64,000 nucleotides of DNA from assembly GCA_050173345.1 (NCBI GenBank), contig JBFXKW010000002.1, positions 372,001-436,000 on the forward strand, written 5' to 3'. Source of the DNA: SHWC01 sp050173345 (GTDB lineage Bacteria; Pseudomonadota; Alphaproteobacteria; UBA828). Position numbers and translations under genes: made by a program. Positions 1-7,243 of the stretch are shown one piece after another. The number at the start of each line of letters is the position of its first letter. The stretch's first letter is position 1. Under the pieces are notes generated by a model, which worked only from the letters and a program-made list of their open reading frames with translations, was not told the DNA's origin and searched no databases.

Positions 1-1
1 C

Positions 2-577
2 GTGCTCGACGGCATGCAGGGCGGCACCGCGGCGACGCAGGACGTCTTCATCGAGCATGTCGGCATCCCGACCCTGCCCGCGCTCAAGCTCGCGGTCGGC
101 GCGCTCAAGAAGATGGACATGCACCGCAAGGTGCAGCTCGTGGTCTCGGGCGGCATCCGCTCGGGCGCCGACGTCGCCAAGGCGCTCGCCATGGGCGCCG
201 ACGCGGTCTCGATCGGCGTCGCCGCGCTCGTCGCGCTCGGCTGCAACAAGCCGGTTTACGAGGAAGACTACGAGGCGCTCGGCACGCGCCCCGGCTTCTG
301 CCATCACTGCCAGACCGGGCGCTGCCCGGTCGGCATCACGACGCAGCGCCCCGAACTCGAGGCGAGGCTCGACCCCGAGCGCGGCGCCCGCCTGGTGCGC
401 AACTACCTGACCGCGCTGACCCTCGAACTGCAGACGGTCGCGCGCGCCAACGGCAAGTCCCACGTGCTCAACCTGGAGCCCGAGGACATGGTGGCGCTGA
501 CCGTCGAGGCCGCCGCCATGGCGGGCGTGCCGCTCGCCGGCACCGACTGGATTCCGGGGCAGTCCGAGGCACGCTGA
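2..577 (+). CDS. GltB-like FMN-binding glutamate synthase family protein, C-terminal part (5' truncated by window)
   Basis: The frame is open from the window edge, so the true start lies upstream. The visible 191 residues resemble the end of the FMN-binding synthase barrel of glutamate synthase: a GGTAA loop, the phosphate-binding stretch SGGIRSGADVAKALAMGAD, then the cysteine cluster CHHCQTGRCPVGI, matching the 3Fe-4S/FMN region of GltB relatives. No GXGXG domain follows, so this is a stand-alone synthase-domain protein of the GlxD/MgsC/GltB2 sort rather than a full GltB. Such proteins serve glutamate or N-methylglutamate synthesis; the exact substrate cannot be told here. It is followed at 648 by a hairpin repeat and then an amidase operon on the same strand. 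Confidence 0.85.
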   Translation: MLDGMQGGTAATQDVFIEHVGIPTLPALKLAVGALKKMDMHRKVQLVVSGGIRSGADVAKALAMGADAVSIGVAALVALGCNKPVYEEDYEALGTRPGFCHHCQTGRCPVGITTQRPELEARLDPERGARLVRNYLTALTLELQTVARANGKSHVLNLEPEDMVALTVEAAAMAGVPLAGTDWIPGQSEAR

Positions 578-647
578 CCGGCCGGCGCGGCCGCCCTACC
601 CGCTTGCCGCAGGGGTACCGGGCGCGGCGAAGCTGTCGTATGCTGCC

Positions 648-772
648 TAGAGCACGGTCCGATCAGGTTGCTTCAACCTGATCGGTGAATCGTGCTCTAC
701 TTTGTTGAGAAGAGCAGGATTCACGTTTGAGACGGATCGCTTCGTGATCCGTCTCAAACGATCCTGCTCTAG
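648..772. repeat. TAGAGCA composite hairpin repeat, full copy 1
   Basis: Two long hairpins joined by a short AT-rich spacer. The first (about 648-700) pairs AGAGCACGGTCCGATCAGGTT with its complement ending in CGTGCTCT; the second (about 711-772) begins AGAGCAGGATTCACG, pairs GAGACGGATC with GATCCGTCTC, and closes with GATCCTGCTCTAG. A full copy in inverse orientation is at 29831-29956 and a half copy at 33434-33502. It lies between the GltB-like gene and the amidase operon and may act as a terminator or mRNA stabiliser; that role is inferred. Confidence 0.9.
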
Positions 773-817
773 ACAACCGGTTCATCCGCCGCGCCACTGC
801 AGGGAAGGAGCAGACAC

Positions 818-1840
818 ATGCCGCAGGGTTCGATTTCCTCCAGCGAGGACGCCGTCGGCGTCGCCGTCGTCAACTATCAGGTCCCCGTCGTCGAGACCAA
901 GAAGGAGGTCGAGAAGAACTGCAAGCGCATCGCCCAGTTCGTCGAGGGCATGAAGCGCGGCTATCCCGGCCTCGACCTGATCGTCTTTCCCGAATACTCG
1001 ACGCAGGGCTTCCACCCGCACAAATGGTCGGACCTGACCACCACGGTCGGCGGCACCGAGACGCAAATCTTCGCGGAGGCCTGCAAGAAGAACAAGGTGT
1101 ACGGCATCTTCTCGCTGACCGGCGAGGAGCACCCGGACGGCATGAACCCCTACAACACGCTGATCATGATCGACGACAAGGGCAAGGTCGTCCTCACCTA
1201 TCGCAAGATCTTCCCGTGGTGCCCGCAGGAGCCGTGGACCGCCGGCCACGAGACCGCGGTCGCCGAGGGGCCTAAGGGCCTCATGGTCGGCGGCACCATC
1301 TGCTATGACTGCAACATGCCGGAGATCGTGCGCGACACCGTGATGAAGGGCGCCGAGCTGATCGTGCGCATCCAGGGCTATATGTACCCGGCCAAGGAGC
1401 AGCAGCGCATGGTCGCGCAGGTGCGCGCCTGGGAGAACCTGGCCTATGTCGCAGTCGCCAACATGGCGGGCCGCGATCTCGTCTACTCCTATTTCGGCCA
1501 TTCCAACATCGTCGATTTCGACGGCAGCGTGCTCGCCGAATGCGGCACCGGGCCGGACGAGGCGACCTACGCCACGCTCTCGCTCACCACGCTGCGCGAC
1601 GCGCGCCGCAACTGGACCGCCGAGAACCACCTCTACAACCTGCTGCACCGCGGCTTCACCTCGGAGCCGGGCGGCCACGCGAAGAACCCCTTCAAGTTCT
1701 ACGACGCCTGGGTCAACGACCCGGAGGGCGCGCGCGACCATGTCGAGCAGCTCACCCGCGACCATGACCGGCCCGAAAAGGCGAAGACCGCCAAGACGCC
1801 GGCCCCGCCGAAGCGGGTCAAGCTGAAGGCGCTGGCCTAG
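818..1840 (+). CDS. aliphatic amidase / formamidase, nitrilase superfamily
   Basis: 340 residues, the usual length of AmiE (346) and AmiF (334). It is cytosolic and hydrolyses short aliphatic amides or formamide to the acid and ammonia. The nitrilase triad is visible: E59 in FPEYS, K130 in YRKIFPW and C162 in ICYDCNMPE. The stretch IVRIQGYMYPAKEQQ is close to AmiE, while the AGYPG-like start and ENHLYNLLHRG fit either branch, so AmiE versus AmiF is left open. The ATG at 818 follows AAGGAG at about 8 bases. It begins an apparent operon with the carrier-domain gene at 1889 and the AAA ATPase at 2194. The Lys/Ala/Pro-rich tail (last 25 residues) is unlike the classic enzymes. Confidence 0.9.
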   Translation: MPQGSISSSEDAVGVAVVNYQVPVVETKKEVEKNCKRIAQFVEGMKRGYPGLDLIVFPEYSTQGFHPHKWSDLTTTVGGTETQIFAEACKKNKVYGIFSLTGEEHPDGMNPYNTLIMIDDKGKVVLTYRKIFPWCPQEPWTAGHETAVAEGPKGLMVGGTICYDCNMPEIVRDTVMKGAELIVRIQGYMYPAKEQQRMVAQVRAWENLAYVAVANMAGRDLVYSYFGHSNIVDFDGSVLAECGTGPDEATYATLSLTTLRDARRNWTAENHLYNLLHRGFTSEPGGHAKNPFKFYDAWVNDPEGARDHVEQLTRDHDRPEKAKTAKTPAPPKRVKLKALA

Positions 1841-1888
1841 TTTGCTCCGGGGCGGCGTACGGAACCCGCCGCCCCGCCTCGCCCGTCC

Positions 1889-2164
1889 ATGGCCAAGCCC
1901 AGGAGAAAGACTCAAGGCCACGGCGCGACCATCGGCGTCGAGGCGTTCTGCAATTCGCGCAACGCCCGCGACCTCCAGGTGGTTTCGATCGCGGTCGGGG
2001 AGGGCGAGGCGGTCGAGGCCGGGCAGATCCTCGTTGTCCTCGAATACTACAAGATCGCGACCGAAATCCCCGCGCCCGCCGCCGGCCGGGTCGCCCGCAT
2101 CCACGTCGCGCTCGACGACGAGGTGCAGGTCGGCGACCGGCTGATCGACATCGAGCCCGCCTGA
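1889..2164 (+). CDS. stand-alone lipoyl/biotinyl-type carrier domain protein
   Basis: 91 residues making one biotinyl/lipoyl attachment fold: two beta halves (VVSIAVGEGEAVEAGQIL and RVARIHVALDDEVQVGDRL) with the modification hairpin LEYYKIATEIPAP between them. K55 aligns with the lipoylated lysine of E2 proteins (ETDKA...VPSP), though the flanking YY is unusual for either lipoyl (DK) or biotin (MKM) domains. A free carrier implies partner enzymes elsewhere or a structural role. It lies 48 bp after the amidase and 30 bp before the AAA ATPase on the same strand, suggesting co-expression. Whether K55 is modified cannot be read from sequence. Confidence 0.8.
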   Translation: MAKPRRKTQGHGATIGVEAFCNSRNARDLQVVSIAVGEGEAVEAGQILVVLEYYKIATEIPAPAAGRVARIHVALDDEVQVGDRLIDIEPA

Positions 2165-2193
2165 ACCGCCAACCGACCGAAGCCCCGCAGCCG

Positions 2194-3441
2194 ATGTACA
2201 CGCCTGGAACCGACGCGCTCCGCAAATCGATCGACCGCATGCTGACCGAGGCGAACACGCGCCTCTCGGTCGGCAAGAACGCCGAGGCCTCGCGTTCCTA
2301 CGAGAAGGCGGCGCAGTTCGCCGAGCAGCTCCTCGAATTGCTGGACGATCCGGAGGAGCGGCGCGCGCTGTCGATCCGCGCCAACGAATACAAGCAGCGC
2401 TCGCGCGCGCTTCACCTGACCGGCCGCATGGACATGGGCCGGGTCAAGCCGGTCGAGGAGCGCGACGAAGACGACAAGGTGCTCGTCGACGAGGAGACCG
2501 ATGCGCAGGAGCAGCAGATCCTGCTCCTGATCGACGACCGGCCGCGCTCGATCGACTGGTCCTCGATCGGCGGGCTCGACCCTTTGAAGGAAGAGCTCAA
2601 GTTCCACTATGGGCTTGCGATGGCGAAGCTGCCCGAGGGGATCGAGATCGAAGGCTGGCAGAACATCATGTTCTACGGCCCGCCCGGCACCGGCAAGACG
2701 CTGCTCGCCTGCGCCATCGCCAACAAGCTGAACGCGACCTTCTTCAACGTGAAGTCGAGCCAGATCGTCTCGAAATGGGTCGGCGAGTCGGGCAAGCTGA
2801 TCAGCATGCTCTATCGCGTGGCGCGCAAGCTGACGCGCGACGGGCGGCCCTCGATCGTGTTCATCGACGAGTTCGACGCGCTGTGCAAGCACCGCGGCCA
2901 CGAGGGCCAGCTCTATCACCAGCAGATGCTGGCGGCGATCCTCGCCGAGATCGACGGCTTCGCCAGCAAGGGACGGCGCAACCTGGTGATGACCATCGGC
3001 GCCACCAACCGGCCGTGGGACCTCGACGCCGCGGTGCTCTCGCGCTTCGAGCGGCGCATCCTGATCAGCCTGCCCGACGAGGCGGCGCGCGACGCGATCT
3101 TCCGCATCCATCTCGGCGGGCGCGGCATCCCGCTCGACGAGCGCTCGATCTCCTACAAGCGCCTCGCCAAGGCGACCGCCCGGCTCACCGGCCGCGAGAT
3201 CGCGCGGCTGTGCAAGGAGGTCACCGCGCGCATGGTCGCCGAGATGAACCCGGAGATCCCCTCGCTGGTGGACCAGGGCCTCGTCGCGATCCAGGGCTAT
3301 ACGATCCGCGTGCGCCCCTTGAAGCGCACCGATTTCGAACCCGTGCTCGCCAAGCTCGTCGCCGACACCTCGCTCGAAGCCGAGGCGCACTACGCCGACT
3401 GGGGCCGCGCGGTCAGCGAAGGCCGCGTCGCGGCGGATTAA
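2194..3441 (+). CDS. Vps4/katanin-like AAA ATPase with MIT-like N-terminal domain
   Basis: 415 residues. Residues about 5-75 form a helical hairpin-like segment with the heptad pattern of MIT domains (Ala/Tyr/Leu spacing in AEASRSYEKAAQFAEQLLELL). A charged linker follows, then the entry motif IDWSSIGGLDPLKEELK typical of the meiotic AAA clade. Walker A is GPPGTGKT (162-169), the pore loop KWVGESGK (194-201), Walker B IVFIDEFDA (221-229), and the second region of homology has SRFERRI (283-289) with arginine fingers. After the small AAA lobe, the end (DFEPVLAKL...YADWGRAVSEG) resembles the Vps4 C-terminal helix. The family forms hexameric unfoldases that disassemble protein polymers. In bacteria, genes with this exact architecture are uncommon to my knowledge; the substrate is unknown. 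Confidence 0.88.
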   Translation: MYTPGTDALRKSIDRMLTEANTRLSVGKNAEASRSYEKAAQFAEQLLELLDDPEERRALSIRANEYKQRSRALHLTGRMDMGRVKPVEERDEDDKVLVDEETDAQEQQILLLIDDRPRSIDWSSIGGLDPLKEELKFHYGLAMAKLPEGIEIEGWQNIMFYGPPGTGKTLLACAIANKLNATFFNVKSSQIVSKWVGESGKLISMLYRVARKLTRDGRPSIVFIDEFDALCKHRGHEGQLYHQQMLAAILAEIDGFASKGRRNLVMTIGATNRPWDLDAAVLSRFERRILISLPDEAARDAIFRIHLGGRGIPLDERSISYKRLAKATARLTGREIARLCKEVTARMVAEMNPEIPSLVDQGLVAIQGYTIRVRPLKRTDFEPVLAKLVADTSLEAEAHYADWGRAVSEGRVAAD

Positions 3442-3447
3442 ACAGGT

Positions 3448-3690
3448 CTCTTTCTCGTCATGCTCCGCGAAGGCGGAGCATCCAGGGGAAGCGGTGTCAT
3501 TGCTGCCAAGTTTTCTGGGTTCCCCGGTCAAGCCGGGGAACGACGTTGGACTTAACGCCGCCCGGTCCCGATTGAGGGCGGCCGGCCGCCTTCCTTCCTC
3601 GTCATGCCCCGGCTTGACCGGGGCATCCGTGATCGCAACGAGTCCGTCGCCTGATGGATTGTCGGGTCAAGCCCGGCAATGACGGTTCTT
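3448..3690. repeat. GC-rich palindromic intergenic repeats (CCCGGCTTGACCGGG family)
   Basis: Several short inverted repeats occur in series: TGCTCCGC/GCGGAGCA at about 3460-3480, CCCCGGTCAAGCCGGGG at about 3523-3539, CCCCGGCTTGACCGGGG at 3606-3622, and GGGTCAAGCCCGGCAATGACG near 3663-3683. They fill the gap between the AAA ATPase and the convergent M20 hydrolase gene. The same family recurs at 6915, 7086, 13675 and, in decayed form, about 30900. Confidence 0.85.
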
Positions 3691-3694
3691 TATT

Positions 3695-4852
3695 CTAACG
3701 CCGCCCGATCCCGATCAGCGTCTCGGTCGCGCGCATGAGGATGGCCGCTGCGGCGGCCAGCTCGTCGATATCGAGCCATTCGTCGGCGGCGTGGCCGGCA
3801 GCGCCGTCGCCGGGGCCGAAGTTCATGATCTCGATGCCGTCGCGCGCGAAATAGCGCCCGTCGCTGACGCCGAGCGCGTTCAGGAACCGGGCGGGCCGGC
3901 CACTCACGGCCTCGATGGCATCGCGAAACGCCGCGACGCCCGCGCCATCCTCGCCGCCCTTGAAGCCGACCGTGCCGCTCAGCAGATCGAGCGCGACGCT
4001 GCCCTCCGGCTCGCCGGCGGCCGCGACGACCGCGCGCAGCTCCTCGAACGCCGCCTCGACCGTCTCGGCGGGCAGGAGCCGCCGGTCGATCTCGATGACG
4101 CAATGGTCGGACACCGCGTTCGTGTTGTGGCCGCCCTCGATGCGGCCGATGTTGAGCGTCGCCTGCATCGCGCCGTCGCACCGCGCGGCGAGCCTCGGCA
4201 TCAGCTCGCGTTCGATCGCGTCTATGAGCCGGACCATACGCAGGATCGCGCTGTCGCCGGCAGACGGATCGCCGGCATGCGCGGTGCGGCCGCGCGCGGC
4301 GAGCCGCGCCCACAGCACGCCGCGCTCGGCGATCACGAGCTGGTTCGCGGTCGGCCCACCGAGCACCAGGATGTCCGGCGTCACCGCGCCGATCTCGCGC
4401 AAATAGGCGAGCCCGTCCGGTCCGAGCCGCTCCTCATCACCGACGAAGGCGAAGACGAGCTCGCCGGCGCGCGGCCCGCCCGCCTCGGCGACGGCTTCGG
4501 CGAGCCAGAGCTGAGCCGCGAGCGACCCCTTGGCGTTGGCGGCGCCGAGCCCGATCACCCTGCTGTTCTCGACGCGCGCGGCGAACGGATCGCCGCTCCA
4601 GGCTTCAGGCGAGCTGACGCCGACCGTATCGACATGCGTGGAGAAGACGAGCCGCGGCCGGCCTCGGCCGAGGCGCGCCACGACGTTCTCGACGCCGGGA
4701 CGCCGCGAGTGGCTCTCGACGTGGTAGCCCGCGCGGTGCAGGCGGCCCGCCAGATAGCCCGCGATCTCGCGGCAGTCGCCCGGCGGGTAGGTCGATGAGA
4801 TTCCGATCAGCGTCGACAGCGTCTCGACGAGCGCCGCCGCCGCGGCCGGCAC
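3695..4852 (-). CDS. M20 family metallohydrolase (ArgE/DapE-like), metal-bridge Asp replaced by Asn
   Basis: 385 residues, normal for M20 deacetylases and peptidases that cleave N-acyl amino acids or peptides with two zinc ions. The HxD motif STHVDTVG gives H73 and D75. The acid pair GDEE gives E140 and E141. In the usual GRGxxDxKG motif this protein reads GLGAANAKG, so the bridging aspartate is N106. A dimerisation insert (about 175-290) is present. The Asn suggests altered metal binding or a specialised subgroup; substrate unknown. It lies 3 bp downstream of the NIPSNAP gene on the same strand, so the two are probably co-transcribed. Confidence 0.85.
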   Translation of the reverse strand: MPAAAAALVETLSTLIGISSTYPPGDCREIAGYLAGRLHRAGYHVESHSRRPGVENVVARLGRGRPRLVFSTHVDTVGVSSPEAWSGDPFAARVENSRVIGLGAANAKGSLAAQLWLAEAVAEAGGPRAGELVFAFVGDEERLGPDGLAYLREIGAVTPDILVLGGPTANQLVIAERGVLWARLAARGRTAHAGDPSAGDSAILRMVRLIDAIERELMPRLAARCDGAMQATLNIGRIEGGHNTNAVSDHCVIEIDRRLLPAETVEAAFEELRAVVAAAGEPEGSVALDLLSGTVGFKGGEDGAGVAAFRDAIEAVSGRPARFLNALGVSDGRYFARDGIEIMNFGPGDGAAGHAADEWLDIDELAAAAAILMRATETLIGIGRR

Positions 4853-4855
4853 GAT

Positions 4856-5182
4856 TCAGCTCTTAGGCGGCTTGAAGAACGGCGCAGGGATCAGGATCTT
4901 GCTCTCCTGGGTCACGATGAACGCGCGGACCTTGCCCACATAGTTGAGCCAGTCCTGGTTGGCGAACAGCTCCTTGCGGCGGCGCAGCCGGTCCTCGAAG
5001 GTCTCGTAGCCCCACATGTGGATGACCTGGTTTAGCGGTCCGGCCTCGGTCGTGTAGTAGCCGACGAGGTGGCCGAGGATGCGCGTCTGGATGGCGAGCC
5101 CCTCCTTCTCGTAGAGCGAGAGGTATTCGCCCTGCTTGCCCGGATGCAGCGTGTAGATGCGTTCTTCGACGATCACGGTCAT
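4856..5182 (-). CDS. NIPSNAP family protein
   Basis: 108 residues from ATG at 5182, where GGGGG precedes the start; an upstream in-frame ATG at 5236 adds 18 unlikely residues. One ferredoxin-like NIPSNAP domain is seen: VEERIYTLHPGK at the start, then the typical NQVIHMWGYETFEDR and RR-LFANQDWLNYV. Family members are small alpha/beta-barrel-type proteins often next to amidohydrolases or degradative enzymes, function mostly unknown. It precedes the M20 hydrolase with 3 bp between them. Confidence 0.8.
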   Translation of the reverse strand: MTVIVEERIYTLHPGKQGEYLSLYEKEGLAIQTRILGHLVGYYTTEAGPLNQVIHMWGYETFEDRLRRRKELFANQDWLNYVGKVRAFIVTQESKILIPAPFFKPPKS

Positions 5183-5269
5183 CCCCCATTGATGCCTGCG
5201 GTTGAGCCGGTGAAGATAGGGGCCGCAGCATGGCATGGCACGCGAAATCGCGCGAGCCGGGAGGAACAG

Positions 5270-5704
5270 ATGATCACCACAGGATACAAGGCCCTGGTCG
5301 CGCAGGCCGAGGCGGAGATCGAGACGATCCCGGCCGAGGAGGCGATCAAGCTTGTCGGCGCGCCCGACGTGCAGTTCGTCGATATCCGCGACGTGCGCGA
5401 GCTATGGCGCGACGGCACGGTGCCCGGCGCGCACCACGCGCCGCGCGGCATGCTCGAATTCTGGGTCGACCCGGAGAGCCCCTACTACAAGGAGCTGTTC
5501 GGCTCGGGCAAGAAGTTCGTCTTCTTCTGCGCGGGCGGGCTGCGCTCGGCGCTCGCGACCCACACCGTGCAGCGCATGGGCCTCCGGCCAGTCGCGCACA
5601 TCGCGGGCGGCTTCGAGGCCTGGGTCAAGGCGGGCGGCCCGGTCGAGCGGCGCGATCCCAAGCCGGCGAAGCCCGCTCAGGCGAGCGGCGCGTCCAGTTC
5701 ATAG
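5270..5704 (+). CDS. single-domain rhodanese-like sulfurtransferase
   Basis: 144 residues from ATG at 5270, preceded by GGGAGGAA; longer in-frame starts lie inside the divergent NIPSNAP gene. The rhodanese fold is complete: VQFVDIRDVRELWRDG (CH2A-like), GAHHAPRGML, and the active loop FFCAGGLRSA with C87 as the persulfide-bearing cysteine. The end is a short Pro/Ala/Ser tail. It overlaps the 3' end of the convergent DUF1491 gene by 28 bp. Role in sulfur transfer or detoxification is inferred from family. Confidence 0.88.
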   Translation: MITTGYKALVAQAEAEIETIPAEEAIKLVGAPDVQFVDIRDVRELWRDGTVPGAHHAPRGMLEFWVDPESPYYKELFGSGKKFVFFCAGGLRSALATHTVQRMGLRPVAHIAGGFEAWVKAGGPVERRDPKPAKPAQASGASSS

Positions 5705-6015
5705 GCGCCGTCGCGGTCCTCGATCTCGATGATCCAGAGGTCGGGGTCGCGCTTCACCTCGCGCGCGAGATAGGCGTCGGCCTCGGCCTCGCCGCCGGGT
5801 TCGGGCAGCGCCACCCGGCGCCAGGCCCGCGCGCCGTCCATCCGGCTGGTCTGGGCGTAGAGGGTGGGCACGCCGTCGCGCGCGAGCAGCTTGAGCACGA
5901 CCGCGCCGGCGTCCCGGTCGCCGCGGCGCAGCACCATGACCGGGATGCCCCTGAGGTCGCACAGCCTGAGCTGGGCTTGGAACCAGATCTCGGTCCTGAG
6001 CCGGGGCGCGGTCAT
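5677..6015 (-). CDS. DUF1491 family protein
   Basis: 112 residues from ATG at 6015, the family length; a start at 6096 is possible but adds 27 residues with no family match. The start PRLRTEIWFQAQLRLCDLRG, RRGDRDAGAVVLKLL, and the end REVKRDPDLWIIEIEDRDG are the conserved blocks of DUF1491, an alphaproteobacterial family of unknown function. Cytosolic, no membrane segment. Convergent with and overlapping the rhodanese gene. Confidence 0.82.
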   Translation of the reverse strand: MTAPRLRTEIWFQAQLRLCDLRGIPVMVLRRGDRDAGAVVLKLLARDGVPTLYAQTSRMDGARAWRRVALPEPGGEAEADAYLAREVKRDPDLWIIEIEDRDGAYELDAPLA

Positions 6016-6120
6016 CGCCCGAGCATAGCGCTGCCGGTCGCGCATCACGAGGCCGTTGAGTTTCGCGGCCGGCCGGTCGAGGATCGGGCGGCTCAACGAT
6101 CACGAAGGGAGGAAATCGCC

Positions 6121-6879
6121 ATGGATCTCGGGCTCAAAGGTTGTCGCGCGGTGATCTCGGGCGGCACCAAGGGCATCGGCCGCGCCATCGCCGTCATGCT
6201 CGCCGAGGAAGGCGCCGACGTCTCGGTCTGCGCGCGCACCCAGAAGGACGTGGACGCCACCGTCAAGGCGCTCGAAGCCAAGGGCGTCAAGGCGTGTGGC
6301 GCTGCGCTCGACGTCGCCAAGGGCGACGCGGTCAAGAAATGGATCGAGGATTCGGCGAAGACGCTCGGCGGGCTCGACATCGTGGTGCCCAATGTCAGCG
6401 CGCTCGCGATCGAGAACACGCCCGAGGGCTGGCGCAAGGAGTTCGAGGTCGATTTGATGCACACGGTCTACATGGTCGACGCCGCGCTGCCCTACCTCGA
6501 AAAATCCAAGGCCGGCTCGATCGTGGTGATCTCCAGCATCTCCGGCATCGAGGTCGATTTCGCGGCCGGCCCCTATGGCGCGACCAAGGGCGCCCTCATC
6601 CACTACGCCAAGGGCCTCGCCTGCCAGCTCGCGCCCAAGGGCATCCGCGCCAATTCGGTGTCGCCCGGCAACACCTATTTCGAGGGCGGCGTCTGGCCGA
6701 TGATCGAGAAGAACATGCCGGACCTGTTCGCGGCCGCGCTCGCCAAGAACAAGACCGGCCGCATGGCGACCGCCGAGGAGGTCGCCAACGGCGCGGTGTT
6801 CCTGGCGAGCCCGCGCGCCAGCTTCATCACCGGCACCAACCTGATCATCGACGGCGCGGTGACCAACCGGGTGAACTGA
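6121..6879 (+). CDS. SDR family oxidoreductase
   Basis: 252 residues from ATG at 6121, preceded by GGGAGGAAAT. Classical short-chain dehydrogenase: nucleotide-binding SGGTKGIG (13-20), A/R start of the second strand (CART) favouring NADP or NAD unclearly, catalytic S139, Y152 and K156 (YGATK), and the C-terminal FITGTNLIIDGA. The usual NNAG is replaced by PNVS (90-93), a variant seen in 3-oxoacyl-reductase-like SDRs. Substrate unknown. A 364-bp repeat-filled gap follows. Confidence 0.88.
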   Translation: MDLGLKGCRAVISGGTKGIGRAIAVMLAEEGADVSVCARTQKDVDATVKALEAKGVKACGAALDVAKGDAVKKWIEDSAKTLGGLDIVVPNVSALAIENTPEGWRKEFEVDLMHTVYMVDAALPYLEKSKAGSIVVISSISGIEVDFAAGPYGATKGALIHYAKGLACQLAPKGIRANSVSPGNTYFEGGVWPMIEKNMPDLFAAALAKNKTGRMATAEEVANGAVFLASPRASFITGTNLIIDGAVTNRVN

Positions 6880-6914
6880 GATGGAACGGCAGCGGCGCAT
6901 GGCGGGAAAGCCAT

Positions 6915-7013
6915 CGCCGCTCCTCCATCGTCATAGCCCGGCTTGACCGGGCCATCCATCGCCCAGCGAGTCGGCTGCTGACATGGATTGCCGGGTCAAG
7001 CCCGGCAATGACG
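6915..7013. repeat. CCCGGCTTGACCGGG-family repeat, tandem copy 1
   Basis: About 99 bp, nearly identical to 7086-7184 (171 bp downstream). Both contain GCCCGGCTTGACCGGGC, then ATCGCCCAGCGAGTCGGC, then TGCCGGGTCAAGCCCGGCA. Each can fold as two adjacent hairpins. Together the copies fill most of the gap between the SDR genes at 6121 and 7244; nothing else is seen in that gap. Confidence 0.9.
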
Positions 7014-7085
7014 ATCTGGGTGCGGTGAGTACCGGTGCGACTTTAGTCGGACGGCCGTGACCTCATCGTCACCGTGCCGTGTTGC

Positions 7086-7184
7086 CGCCGCTCCTCCATC
7101 GTCATGGCCCGGCTTGACCGGGCCATCCATCGCCCAGCGAGTCGGCTGCTGACATGGATTGCCGGGTCAAGCCCGGCAATGATG
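7086..7184. repeat. CCCGGCTTGACCGGG-family repeat, tandem copy 2
   Basis: Near-identical to copy 1, in the same orientation, differing at few positions (for example GTCATGG instead of GTCATAG). The 72 bp between the copies is unrelated sequence, so this is a recent direct duplication or two independent insertions. Confidence 0.9.
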
Positions 7185-7243
7185 ATTGGGAAGCAGGCAG
7201 CTATCGGTGCAACCCTAAGCTAGACAGCGGCGGGGTTCCTTCG

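Noticed and set aside
782..2104. 440-residue minus-strand ORF opposite the amidase and carrier genes
   Set aside because: High-GC antisense shadow rich in Arg/Ala/Asp; the plus-strand genes have full family motifs and ribosome sites.
5069..5269. N-terminal extension of the rhodanese gene
   Set aside because: It lies inside the divergent NIPSNAP gene; ATG at 5270 has a good ribosome site and full domain.
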